64,000 nt of DNA, taken from Membranipora membranacea (Eukaryota; Bryozoa; Gymnolaemata; Cheilostomatida; Membraniporidae). The position numbers and the translations under genes are program-made. Location of the stretch: positions 122,001-186,000 of the forward strand of contig OU612069.1 in assembly GCA_914767715.1 (NCBI GenBank). Reading direction: 5' to 3'. The notes under the pieces are model-generated. The model was not told the DNA's origin. It did no database searches and was given only the letters and a program-made list of their open reading frames with translations. Each line of letters starts with the position of its first letter. Position 1 is the stretch's first letter. This document shows positions 21,928 to 35,100 of this stretch, piece after piece.

Positions 21928-22790
21928 TACAACTACAACTATGTAATCAAGTGATACAGTACAGGAGTAAATATTAGCTAGTGTCCCACTAAGCCGAACT
22001 ACAACTATGTAATCAGGTGATACAGTGCAGGAGTAAATATTAGCTAGTGTCCCACTAAGCCGAACTACAACTATGTAATCAGGTGATACAGTTCAGGAGT
22101 AAATATTAGCTAGTGTCCCACTAAGCCGAACTACAACTATGTAATCAGGTGATACAGTACAGGAGTAAATATTAGCTAGTGTCCCACTAAGCCGAACTAC
22201 AACTATGTAATCAGGTGATACAGTACAGGAGTAAATATTAGCTAGTGTCCCACTAAGCCGAACTACAACTATGTAATCAGGTGATACAGTGCAGGAGTAA
22301 ATATTAGCTAGTGTCCCACTAAGCCGAACTACAACTATGTAATCAGGTGATACAGTACAGGAGTAAATATTAGCTAGTGTCCCACTAAGCCGAACTACAA
22401 CTATGTAATCAGGTGATACAGTACAGGAGTAAATATTAGCTAGTGTCCCACTAAGCCGAACTACAACTATGTAATCAGGTGATACAGTACAGGAGTAAAT
22501 ATTAGCTAGTGTCCCACTAAGCCGAACTACAACTATGTAATCAGGTGATACAGTACAGGAGTAAATATTAGCTAGTGTCCCATAAAAGCCGAACTACAAC
22601 TATGTAATCAGGTGATACAGTACAGGAGTAAATATTAGCTAGTGTCCCATAAAAGCCGAACTACAACTATGTAATCAGGTGATACAGTACAGGAGTAAAT
22701 ATTAGCTAGTGCCCCACTAAGCCGAACTACAACTATGTAATCAGGTGATACAGTACAGGAGTAAATATTAGCTAGTGTCCCACTAAGCCA
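21928..22790. repeat. 66-bp satellite, about 13 copies
   Basis: Copies are head-to-tail with unit GAACTACAACTATGTAATCA..GGTGATACAGTACAGGAGTA..AATATTAGCTAGTGTCCCAC..TAAGCC. They are nearly identical; differences are single bases (GTGCAGG, GTTCAGG) and a CATAAAAGCC junction in two adjacent units. The high identity points to recent homogenisation. The repeat is immediately contiguous, with no unique spacers. Confidence 0.95.
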
Positions 22791-23197
22791 GTTTTGGCAA
22801 CTGAATGTTAGCTAGCACCAATATTTACTAGCTTAAGCAGAAGTTTATACAATGTAAAGATGCTGAGGAAATGTTGGCTACTCATTAATCATGTAACTAT
22901 TTTAAGTCTGTAGGTAAAGTAGGTAACATCTCCTCCTCCTGCTTCTACTCTACCTCTGGGGTAAAAAGATTAATCTGTTTTTCCTGATATATTTATTTTT
23001 TCTACTATATTTGACATACATTCCAGAGTTTATAAAAATGTAGAGAAACATTTGATGGATTATTTGTCAGGATGCTAAGTCCTCGGGATATTTACAAATA
23101 AACTCAGCAGTCACATATTAAACTTCTGACGAGTCAGAGCACTGGCTCTCACTAGTAACTAGACACGGACTACAGATATTACAGCGGTGACAGCAGA

Positions 23198-26100
23198 TCA
23201 TGTCTCCATCATTTCCTCTGTCTGTTGGTCTGATGTATCTGCAGATGATAATTTTCTCTTACTAGCTGACAGAGATAGTATATAATCCATAGTATACTTA
23301 TTATAGTCACATCTATAAAATATAATAAGTTATTTAATATTCAGTAACTGAGCAAGTGAACTCAAACATGGATACTCATGGACACCACTTATTAATGAAG
23401 GTGGCAATTCTGTTTTGCTGACAGCATAAGATTGCAGATCACAAGCTTTGTGGATATTCATGACTGTTTGATCTACAGTTTAATACGTTGTGGTTAGTTT
23501 TGCGTCTGCTGCAGAGTTAGTTTTGTCCTGAAGCTTCAGAGTTAGTTTTGTCCCGATGCTGCAAAGTTACCATAGAACCATCATGCTTCTCTGCATGGTA
23601 TTTTACTCCTAACTTTTGGGCCAATTGGTCAATGACCTTCTTACTTTCACATTATATCCATCGATGTCTCAAATGATATATTGTAATGGATGCACATAAC
23701 TTCTTGAGATATAGCCAGTTAAAAAAGGCTCCTCTCGATTTTGTTAATTTGCTTGTTTTGATGGCTCCCTGCAGGTCACATGACTTGTCACAACATAACG
23801 TTATTTCAGTCTGATGAAAGTATTGGCTGTCGTGATAATAGCTTCCATGGTAGCAATAAAGATAGCTTAGGAAATTAGTCTTGAGCTACTATTCTACAAA
23901 CTTCATGAATTTCCATGTACACCATCCATCTGTGTAGCACTATAGTCATACTCACATTTTTCTGAGTTGTTCGTGTTTATGAGTCAGTGATTTATGTAGA
24001 GATGTACAGACTGATATTATCTGTCTACTCCTCTGTTTGAGAGACGGACCGTGTATAGTAAGCAGACATAGCGACCACTGTGTGTAATATTGTACATGAG
24101 CAGACGACTCTATATACTCTGATAGTCTCTCCAATAACTTATCTACATATCTGTCTGGTAAGTTCGTTATAATCACCTCAACTGTAAGTATGAGAGTAAG
24201 TATGAGAGTAAGTACAGGAGAAAGTACAGGAGAAAGTACAGGAGTAAGTACAAGAGTAAGTACAGGATTGGTAAGTACAAGAGAGAGAGTACAAGAGTAA
24301 TTACAGGAGTAGTAAGTACAAGAGTAGGTGCAAGAGTACGTACAGGTGTAAGTAAAAGAGAGAGTACAGGAGTAAGTACAGGAGTAAGTACAAGAGTAAG
24401 TACAAGAGTAAGTACAGGATTGGTAAGTACAAGAGAGAGAGTACAAGAGTAATTACAGGAGTAGTAAGTACAAGAGTAGGTGCAAGAGTACGTACAGGTG
24501 TAAGTAAAAGAGAGAGTACAGGAGTAAGTACAGGAGTAAGTACAAGAGTAAGTACAAGAGTAAGTACAGGATTGGTAAGTACAAGAGAGAGTACAAGAGT
24601 AAATACAGGAGTATTAAGTACAAGAGTAAGTACAAGAGTAAAAAAAAGAGTAGTAAGTACAAGAGAGAGTACAAGAGTAAATACAGGAGTATTAAGTACA
24701 AGAGAGAGTACAAGAGTAAATACAGGAGTATTAAGTACAAGAGAGAGTACAAGAGTAAATACAGGAGTATTAAGTACAAGAGTAAGTACAAGAGTAAAAA
24801 AAAGAGTAGTAAGTACAAGAGAGAGTACAAGAGTAAATACAGGAGTATTAAGTACAAGAGTAAGTACAAGAGTAAAAAAAAGAGTAGTAAGTACAAGAGA
24901 GAGTACAAGAGTAAATACAGGAGTAGTAAGTACAAGAGGAAGGACAAGAGTAAAGAGTTGCGGTCCTTTAATCGAATAAGTAGGAGGTAGCTCAGTTGGT
25001 TAGAGCGCCTGCCCTTTAACGCGCAAGCGTTGGAGGTCCTGGGTTCGAATCCCGCTGCGTCTACTGACTACTGGGCTCATATGACGCCCCAGGTGTGCTC
25101 CGACCTGCCTGCAAACCGAGAGCAACTTGGCGCCGAATAAGGCGGCCGCGCCCTAAAGGCACTGCTATTTCTCAGTCCTCGGACGGAGACACCACTTGCG
25201 ATTTTAACCCACATTAAAAATAAAATCTGCGAGATATTAGATAAGTAGCTGACCAGACTAGTGTTACTGATAGTGCTAGTCTGTGTCTGTTTCTATGTGG
25301 AGTCTGAATGCAGAAAATTAGAGCTTTTTGTAGATTACTGACAGGTTTTGGACAATACTCTACTAATGGAGTGAAAATATATCTATGGCCCCGTGTTGTA
25401 ATCTGATGCATACTTCTTCAGAGAAGACTTTACCTACGGTTGACCAAAACTAGTGCTTTGCAATTAAGCTTGTAATAGTTGGGAAATAGAAACATGGCTA
25501 GTGCTTATGGTTTCTATGACCGATGCCAATTATGTGACTGTTATTACATGGGATCAGCCAGCTATGGATGCGGTAATCCAGCATCTCATCATTCATGTAA
25601 GTCAACTGCAGGACAGGTTTCACAATACTATTATAGTAATACTAAACTAGTAAGTATGTCATTATGTATGTCTGTATGATCAAGGAGTAACAGGTCATCC
25701 TAGGTAGTCACTAGTACCTAGCACTGGCAAGGTTTCCGGTCTTGAGGAAACTATGAATAGTATATGTCACATGATCAGTCTATCTATGGTGGGAGTTGTG
25801 CTCATTTGTCTGAAATGAGAATTCTTTATTGGCAGTTTTGGTCAACCAAAACCGCCACTCAAAAGAAAACAAGTATGATTTGCAGCTACAGTGGCGGTTT
25901 TGGTCGACCAAAATCGCCAATAACTACAGGCACTGGGGATACTATGTGGGAAAAATGGCGGTTTTGGTCAACCGTATTTTACCTTCAGACTTACTGTAAG
26001 ATTAAGTGCTGATATATAACTTACTCTGATTACTAGGTGTAGCCTCCAGTACTTGCTGTATGAGATCGCTAACATTAAGTCTGAGAGATAATAAAAGAGC

Positions 26101-29100
26101 CATACTATACTCTCCTTCGGACAATGATCTCCTCATTAACTCTGGTGTAACCTCCATACCAAACTCGAACGGATCAAAGGTTAGAGTCGAGTCCAGAGAG
26201 TAGATCATAACACCTTCTGTGGTGGTGGCCGTCCAGGCGCGACCTGCGGATAGTCATACAAGGTCATACAAGGTCAAACTATCTGATACATAACAATAAT
26301 AACCTATCTCTTCTCATCAGAGTACCGATCAGGATATAAGGCATTCAAAAAGCCTCTAATTAATTTCAATTTTCCGCCTAAGAGTTGCGAGTAACACCAA
26401 ATATATATTACAGTATATTGCTAGCCTTCTTTTAACTTCAGGGACACTCTCTGTATCTATTTACAGATGTCACAAGCCCAAATCCTGACGAGCTAACTGA
26501 TTATGGAGATGCTGAGGAGAAGCTGAGTGGGGGACAGGTATATGAGGTACTAAGACTAACCTGTAGGAGAGAAGGCTACAGAGCTGACTCTCAGCTCAGG
26601 TCTCTCACGTCTTAGACTGAGATCACCCTTTCTAACACCGGGGAGTCCTGCTACCGTCTCATCTCGCATCTCGACCCCATCTATACTACCTGCTTCTGTC
26701 ATCTTCCTTTTATCTAAGAACTCCTGTAAATATCGGAATATGTTACAATAAACCTGATGAATTATTATTTATGTACAGATAAACCCATTTACTCATGATG
26801 AAGAATAAGAAAATTGCCTGCATATTATTGTAAAGGGAGAATGTGAAATTCATGAGTACGACATCTTTTTATTTAATAACAATAAGTTACAATGGGTGAA
26901 TGGGAGCTTTACTGGCTCCTAAGTTAGAAATCAATAATGGTTCAAGTAAACCTGCGACATTCATTCAGACATTAGCGTACTTTATTACCGATAATGTGAA
27001 ACTGTATTAAAGTAATGCCATAACACAATAATTCTGTAGAACTGAAGTACTGCAATTATTGTTATACAGAGTAGTTAGTTACTGACCATAACTCCGTCCA
27101 TACTGAGATTCTGTGTAATCTTGAATCTCTTGATCAGACACTGATCTTGTATAGAGTAGATACAGACATACGGACTCTGACCGGCAGCTAATATACACAT
27201 ACCGTCAGCTGAGTATGTCAGGCAGGTAAATGTGCTGTAAATATTACATAATAGTCATCATAATATTATTTACAGGAGGCACACAGCACTATATATGATA
27301 CTGTGAGCTGTCAGGTAGATCGGGTAGAGTTGCAGTCAGATGGCTGTGCCACACAAAATTGTTAAAACAATTCGCAGTTGTTCCCTCACTGATCTAAGGG
27401 GGATAACTCTGAGGATTTTCACTATCGCAATTCGACCTAAAATAGGGCTACAGAATTGTATAACATTTTAGCATCTAGGATCAGTGAGTATAATTTTAAT
27501 CTTCTATGTAGATAATATTGATATCGGCAGAAGCGCAGGATGATTTCAGTGTCTACTATGTGGCTGTAACTAACTAGGGTATATTTCATGCTGAGTATCA
27601 GATTGAGATCACTATCAGATGACTTACTTGCTGGCCGAAGCTTTCTTAGCTGTGACAGACTCTCCAGCCTTCCTGATATATCCGAGATCAGCTCGAGCCT
27701 CGATACTCCCGACCTGCTGAGCCGTCTCCGGGTCAAAGAATACAATCCCTGCTCTGAGTGTGGAGACTGCTATCTGTTTACCATCTCCCCTGTACGCTAC
27801 GGCCATACCTGGGATATAATAATATATAATACAGTCAGCCCTGCCATATAACAATATATCGATAATATAATACAGCCATGCCTGACATATAATAATATAT
27901 AATAAGGCCATACCTGTCGTATAATAATATATAATAAGGCCATACCTGCCATATAATAATATATAATAAGGCCATACCTGTCATATAATAATATATAATA
28001 AGGCCATACCTGTCATATAATAATATATAATAAGGCCATACCTGTCATATAATAATATATAATAAGGCCATACCTGTCAAATAATAATATATAATAAGGC
28101 CACACCTGTCATATAATAATATATAATAAGGCCATACCTGTCGTATAATAATATATAATAAGGCCACACCTGCCATATAATAATATATAATAAGGCCATA
28201 CCTGTCATATAATAATATATAATAAGGCCATACCTGTCATATAATAATATATAATAAGGCCATACCTGTCATATAATAATATATAATAAGGCCATACCTG
28301 TCATATAATAATATATAATAAGGCCACACCTGCCATATAATAATATATAATACAGCCATACCTGCCATACAATAATATATGATACAGCCATACCTGCCAT
28401 ATAATAATATATAATAAGGCCATACCTGCCATATAATAATATATAATAAGGCCATACCTGTCATATAATAATATATAATAAGGCCACACCTGCCATATAA
28501 TAATATATAAAAAGGCCATACCTGTCATATAATAATATATAATAAGGCCACACCTGCCATATAATAATATATACTACAGCCATACCTGCCATACAATAAT
28601 AAATGATACAGCCATACCTGCCATATAATAATATATAATACAGCCATACCTGCCATACAATAATATATGATACAGCCATACCTGCCATATAACAATATAT
28701 AATAAGGCCATACCTGTCATATAATAATATATAATAAGGCCATACCTGTCATATAATAATATATAATAAGGCCATACCTGTCATATAATAATATATAATA
28801 AGGCCATACCTGTCATATAATAATATATAATAAGGCCACACCTGTCATATAATAATATATAATAAGGCCATACCTGTTGTATAATAATATATAATAAGGC
28901 CACACCTGCCATATAATAATATATAATAAGGCCATACCTGTCATATAATAATATATAATAAGGCCATACCTGTCATATAATAATATATAATAAGGCCATA
29001 CCTGTCATATAATAATATATAATAAGGCCATACCTGTCATATAATAATATATAATAAGGCCACACCTGCCATATAATAATATATAATACAGTCAGCCCTG

Positions 29101-32100
29101 CCATATAACAATATATCGATAATATAATACAGCCATGCCTGACATATAATAATATATAATAAGGCCATACCTGTCGTATAATAATATATAATAAGGCCAT
29201 ACCTGCCATATAATAATATATAATAAGGCCATACCTGTCATATAATAATATATAATAAGGCCATACCTGTCATATAATAATATATAATAAGGCCACACCT
29301 GCCATATAATAATATATACTACAGCCATACCTGCCATACAATAATAAATGATACAGCCATACCTGCCATATAATAATATATAATACAGCCATACCTGCCA
29401 TACAATAATATATGATACAGCCATACCTGCCATATAACAATATATAATAAGGCCATACCTGTCATATAATAATATATAATAAGGCCATACCTGTCATATA
29501 ATAATATATAATAAGGCCATACCCGTCATATAATAATATATAATAAGGCCACATCTGCCATATAATAATATATAATACAGCCATACCTGCCATACAATAA
29601 TATATGATACAGCCATACCTGCCATATAACAATATATAATACAGCCATACCTGCCATATAATAATATATAATACAGCCATACCTGACATACAATAATATA
29701 TGATACAGCCATACCTGTCATATAGCAAAAAATTGATAATATAATACGGCCAAACCTGCCATTTATATCAACACAATATTCATAAAATCACATTACAATG
29801 ATTAAAATTACATATGATATACTGCTACCATGGCTGCGGTGAAAAATCCAGAATCAGGAATTCAGTTTAACTCTCCCTCTCGGTGTTAAAGCAGCGAAAT
29901 GCTGTTTTAGGGCTGTCAAAAATCTGTCTCCACCTTGTGTCAAAAGTAGTGCTGATAACCACGAGAAGTGAAAACTATCGGACAAATATTTCACACTTAC
30001 AAATCAAGCATATATACACTTAACTCAAATATACATACATCTATATTTGTTATATAACTTATATATATATGTAACACACAGTAATAACTCACAATCACTA
30101 CTGAGCTGCAGAGTCTCCCGATGACCTTTACTCTCGAATACGTCCCAAACTTTGACTGCTTTATCCCAGGATGAGCTTACTAGTACTGCTGCTACAGGAC
30201 TGAAGCTTAGTGAGCTTACTGGGGCCTCGTGTCCCGCCATTATCTGTACAAGTATATACCTTAATATTAAAGGTCGCCTAGCAGTGTCCACCATAACAAG
30301 ACAAACATTTACACCGCGTCCTGCGCTATAGTCGCTTACGTATACTACAATTTTCATTGTTTTTGAACAAATAGGGCCCCTTGGTAGCTTCTCAAACACA
30401 TCAATGTCTTGCTGCAGCCTCAAATACATGCCTCAGTTGATGAAGGCTAATGATGACACGCTTACTTTCATCATGATTATATGTACCATTAATACTGAAT
30501 TCCTATAGGCTAGTTACTAAGCATAACAGAGACAGATAAGGAAGGTGACGATGATTCAGCTGAATATAAACATATGGGAAGTTGTCTTCCAATCAAAGAT
30601 ATATAATACCAACTTCTAAAACTAACTGCCTATTTAATATAAGAACTGCAAGCTGCAATATGAGAGTAGAACCCACCTCGAGCAGTTTACCTGTCTGCAT
30701 AGACCAGACAAATATATCGAACACGTCCCGACCCCCCGCACACACCAGCTCACCGCTAGGATCCACAGCTAAACTACCAAACTGAGTCTGACGAGGCGAT
30801 GTGAACGTGCGGAAGTTACGATATCTGTAATAAAGAGATCGGTGATTATAACAGTTAGATTCTACACATGAAATAAGTACATTGTTCCATGAACAACCGC
30901 CGATTAGAAAAGCTACGTCCATGGGTGAAAAATTTCCGTCTGAGGCAAGAAAGTGACAGCAGCTGTATCATTAATCACTTCTGGCAGCATTAAACTTATA
31001 CTCCTGAGTAATGTCACAGTGAATTTATTACATCAATGACTTGAATCAACGGTGGATAGTTCAGGTCTTGACAAGTCCTAAACTGGTATCATGTCATGTT
31101 TTCAAAGTCATATTCTAAAGTGAAGATTAGTTACAGATAGATATTGTAAATAATTCACGTATCGACCTTGTCACCCCCACCACATCACACATCAACTTAC
31201 CTGTACAGGCTCTGACTGTACTTACCTGCGTAGATCGAGGCTCTGACTGTATTTACATGTGTAGATTGAAGGCTCTGACTGTACTTACCTGTGTAGAATG
31301 AAGGCTCTGACTGTACTCACCTGTGTAGATCGAAGGCTCTGACTGTACTCACCTGTGTAGACCGAAGGCTCTGACTGTACTCACCTGTGTAGATCGAAGG
31401 CTCTCACTGTACTCACCTGTGTAGATCGAAGGCTCTGACTGTACTTACCTGTGTAGATCGAAGGCTCTCACTGTACTCACCTGTGTAGATCGAAGGCTCT
31501 GACTGTACTCACATGTGTAGATCGAAGGCTCTTACTGTACTCACCTGTGTAGATAGAAGGCTCTGACTGTACTCACCTGTGTAGATAGAAGGCTCTGACT
31601 GTACTCACCTGTGTAGATCGAAGGCTCTCACTGTACTCACCTGTGTAGATAGAAGGCTCTGACTGTACTCACCTGTGTAGATAGAAGGCTCTGACTGTAC
31701 TCACCTGTGTAGATAGAAGGCTCTCACTGTACTCACCTGTGTAGATCAAAGGCCCTCACTGTACTCACCTGTGTAGATAGAAGGCTCTCACTGTACTCAC
31801 CTGTGTAGATCGAAGTCTCTCACTGTACTCACCTGTGTAGATCGAAGGCTCTGACTGTACTTACCTGTGTAGATCGAAGACTCTGACTGTACTTACCTGT
31901 GTAGATCGAAGGCTCTGACTGTACTCACCTGTGTAGATCGAAGGCTCTGACTGTACTCACCTGTGTAGATCGAAGGCTCTCACTGTACTCACCTGTGTAG
32001 ATAGAAGGCTCTCACTGTACTCACCTGTGTAGATCGAAGGCTCTCACTGTACTCACCTGTGTAGATCGAAGGCTCTCACTGTACCATCCATAGAGGCTGA

Positions 32101-35100
32101 GACGATTACTTTACCGTTCTGTGTGAACGTTACTCCAGTTATCCCCCCTGTGTGCTCACTGAATGTGACGAAACAGAAGCCACTACTCGTGTTCCAAACC
32201 TTCACCTGTAAAGTATTAATTTTTGAATCTTACAACTTATCAATTTGGTCACATAATCACATGGTGAGGTCACATGGTGTGGTCACATGATGAGGTCACA
32301 TGACATTTATATTTATTTGGATGCACTTGTCTTGGTGTTAAGGATTCGTTGGATAATGACAGCGAGACACTATCATCTATCTTGCTGAGCTCACATTGAT
32401 AGGCAATAAAAACAGAGAAGACGCCTGGGACAGCTGACTATATCACACTATATCACTTACCTTGTGGTCGTCTCCCCCTGTGACGATATACTGACTATCT
32501 GCAGAGTAAGCTACACATGACATGCTGTTAAAGTGGCTCTGCTGCTTCATAACATAAGTCTCACTCTGCCACTCCCACACGACAAGCTGCCCCGAGGCTG
32601 AGCAGGCCAGGGATAACCAATCTCCTGTAGGGTTAAACCGCACGCTGTCTATACACTGATCTCCCAAACTACAAAACAACCAACTCTTTGGTGAGTCGAG
32701 AGGTGAGAATGAGGCTGTGATACATGTGCATCAAGCGTGATCCAATTTGCCTGCATATAGGTCTTGAGTCCCTGCCGACTCACCAGTAGTTTGGAAATAA
32801 CCAGACTGCGGGCAAATTTGATTGGCAAAATGCGAGTCTGTTCGAGTATGCTCATGATTACGCCTGAGCCTATCAGCTTAGATCTAAGTGTCACTGACAA
32901 TAGCTGGTTAGTGTCTGTCACAGTTACAGGCTCACACTTCCATGATACATTCTAGCTTCTCATATGCGAAAGAAAGAGGAATGAGGGCTGAGGGCACATG
33001 GAGTCACATTAAAAGGGCTACCCAATCTTCTGTTTTCCTACTAACAGTAGACTGACAATGGTATAGCTGGTAAAGTGACCACAGCTCGGGTCAAACTGAG
33101 CATGTCCACATGAATGACACAAGTTACCATCATTTACTTAAATCTGAGACCTTCTATTAGAGAGAACCTCTGATAGAGAGAACCTCTGATAGAGAGAACC
33201 TCCGATAGAGAGAACCTCTGATAGAGAGAACCTCTGAATTAGATCAGAGGTCAGAAAAGTTACCTGAGAGAGTGTAAGTGTATGAGACTTACATGAGAGA
33301 GTGTAAGTGTATGATACTTACCTAAGAGAGTGTATATGAGTAAATGAAGGCATCTCGTGTAAGAAGAACGATCCATCAGTGAGAGCCGTCACTAATATAT
33401 TAGTCTGTTTGTGAAACTCTGCTGCAGATACAAAGGAGTAAACCCCGCCTCCTCCAGATCTACAAGCGGAATCAGTAGTAATAATCTTCTAGTGTACGGA
33501 AACCGCAGAAATGATAACCATCTGGTAGTTATTAAATTCCTCATCTGGAAGGAGACTTTGTTAATTATTGTGCGCTCTGAGTGCGTCATGTGTTAGTCAA
33601 TTTGGTTACATCATCTCCAATCATAAATCAAATTGCATGAAATGGGCTGACTGGCTAGAGAGGATCATTCATGTTAAGATATGACAATCAGACAGTGATG
33701 TGACATTTACGTAGCGACTTAGATACTTACTTTGCAGACTTAGATACTTACTGCGCAGACTTAGATACCTACTGTGCAGACTTAGATACTTACTGTGCAG
33801 ACTCGGATACTTACTGTTACAGACTCAGATACTTACTGTTACAGGCTCAGATACTTACTGTACAGACTAAGATACTTACTGTGCAGACTTGCTAGCGATG
33901 GCATGTTTGAGCTCGTGTTTGAGGATGAACTTGTATTTCAGTTTATCTTCTGGATCAACTTCTTCTTTCACTTCTCCTTCTATTGAATTATATATATGTA
34001 TAATATAATGATACATATATATATAATTGTATAATATAATTATACATATATTTATAAAATTGTATAATATAATTATACATATATATATATATAATTATAT
34101 TATATAAGTATACATAAATATATATAATTGTATAATATAATAATTTATACATATATATTTATATAATATTCAAAAAGTCATAGTAAGTGTCATATGCAGT
34201 AGTGTGATTAGAGCTATTCAATTAGGATTAATTTATCTAAATATAACGACTTGCCGAAGGTTTATCAGGTTCTACAAGGTCATGATCAGCTAAAGTCATC
34301 GAGTAGAACAGAATAGTCTTATAAACTAGTTTTTATGTTGACAAATCCAAGACGACAACAGAATGTTACTGAACATCGTATGGCATATAAAATTATATCA
34401 CATCCCTAAAGCATAAAATATGGATATGTAAGTTTGGTAACGACGCCATGTGACTCCCGTATCATGTGCCAAAGGGGAACCCAACACATAATTAGCTGTC
34501 TAACAGACAGACACCCTCCCCTGTGACACCCTCCCCTGTGACGCCCTCCCCTGTGACACCCTCCCCCCTGTGACACCCTCCCCTGTGACACCCTCCCCTG
34601 TGACACCCTCCCCCCCAGTGACACCCTCCCCTGTGACACCCACCCCTGTGACACCCTCCCCCCTGTGACACCCTCCCCCCTGTGACACCCTCCCCCTGTG
34701 ACACCCTTCCCTGTGACACCCTCCCCCCCAGTGACACCCTCCCCCCTGTGAAACCCTCCCCCCTGTGACACCCTCCCCTGTGACACCCTCCCCTGTGACA
34801 CCCTCCCCTGTGACACCCTCCCCTGTGACACCCTCCCATGTGACACACTCCCCTGTGACACCCTCCCCTGTGACACCTTCCCCTGTGACTCCCACCCCTG
34901 TGACAAGGTAGGGATTATACTGAGATTACTCACCAGATACAGGAGTTAGCTCCCTTAGATCATGGTTACATCTCCAGTGTACTATCGTCCTTTCATGTGC
35001 TACTGATATCATCTGTTAGTACACACAGTCAAGGGAGATAACTCTATACTCCTCAATAAATTTAATAATAATAAATAGTTAATTTGAGTATGAGATTGTC

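Noticed and set aside
21928-22790. CRISPR-like array of regular repeats
   Set aside because: Units are directly contiguous with no unique spacers and the setting is a eukaryotic genome, so it is a satellite.
24453-24979. Leu/Tyr-rich and Ser/Arg-rich frames that look like membrane or RS proteins
   Set aside because: Both come from the 12-bp minisatellite next to PWP2 exon 18.
24983-25060. A genuine tRNA gene
   Set aside because: The internal boxes are excellent, but the acceptor stem does not pair convincingly and the downstream body is shared with two other copies, so it is a SINE.
28237-29728. Several 75-113-codon minus-strand frames (GMALLYIIIWQVWPYYIL..)
   Set aside because: They are translations of the 32-bp minisatellite; three units make 32 open codons in every frame.
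34492-34933. Long Gly-rich frames in three phases
   Set aside because: All three phases are open over a C-rich 15-17-bp minisatellite in a PWP2 intron, so they are not genes.
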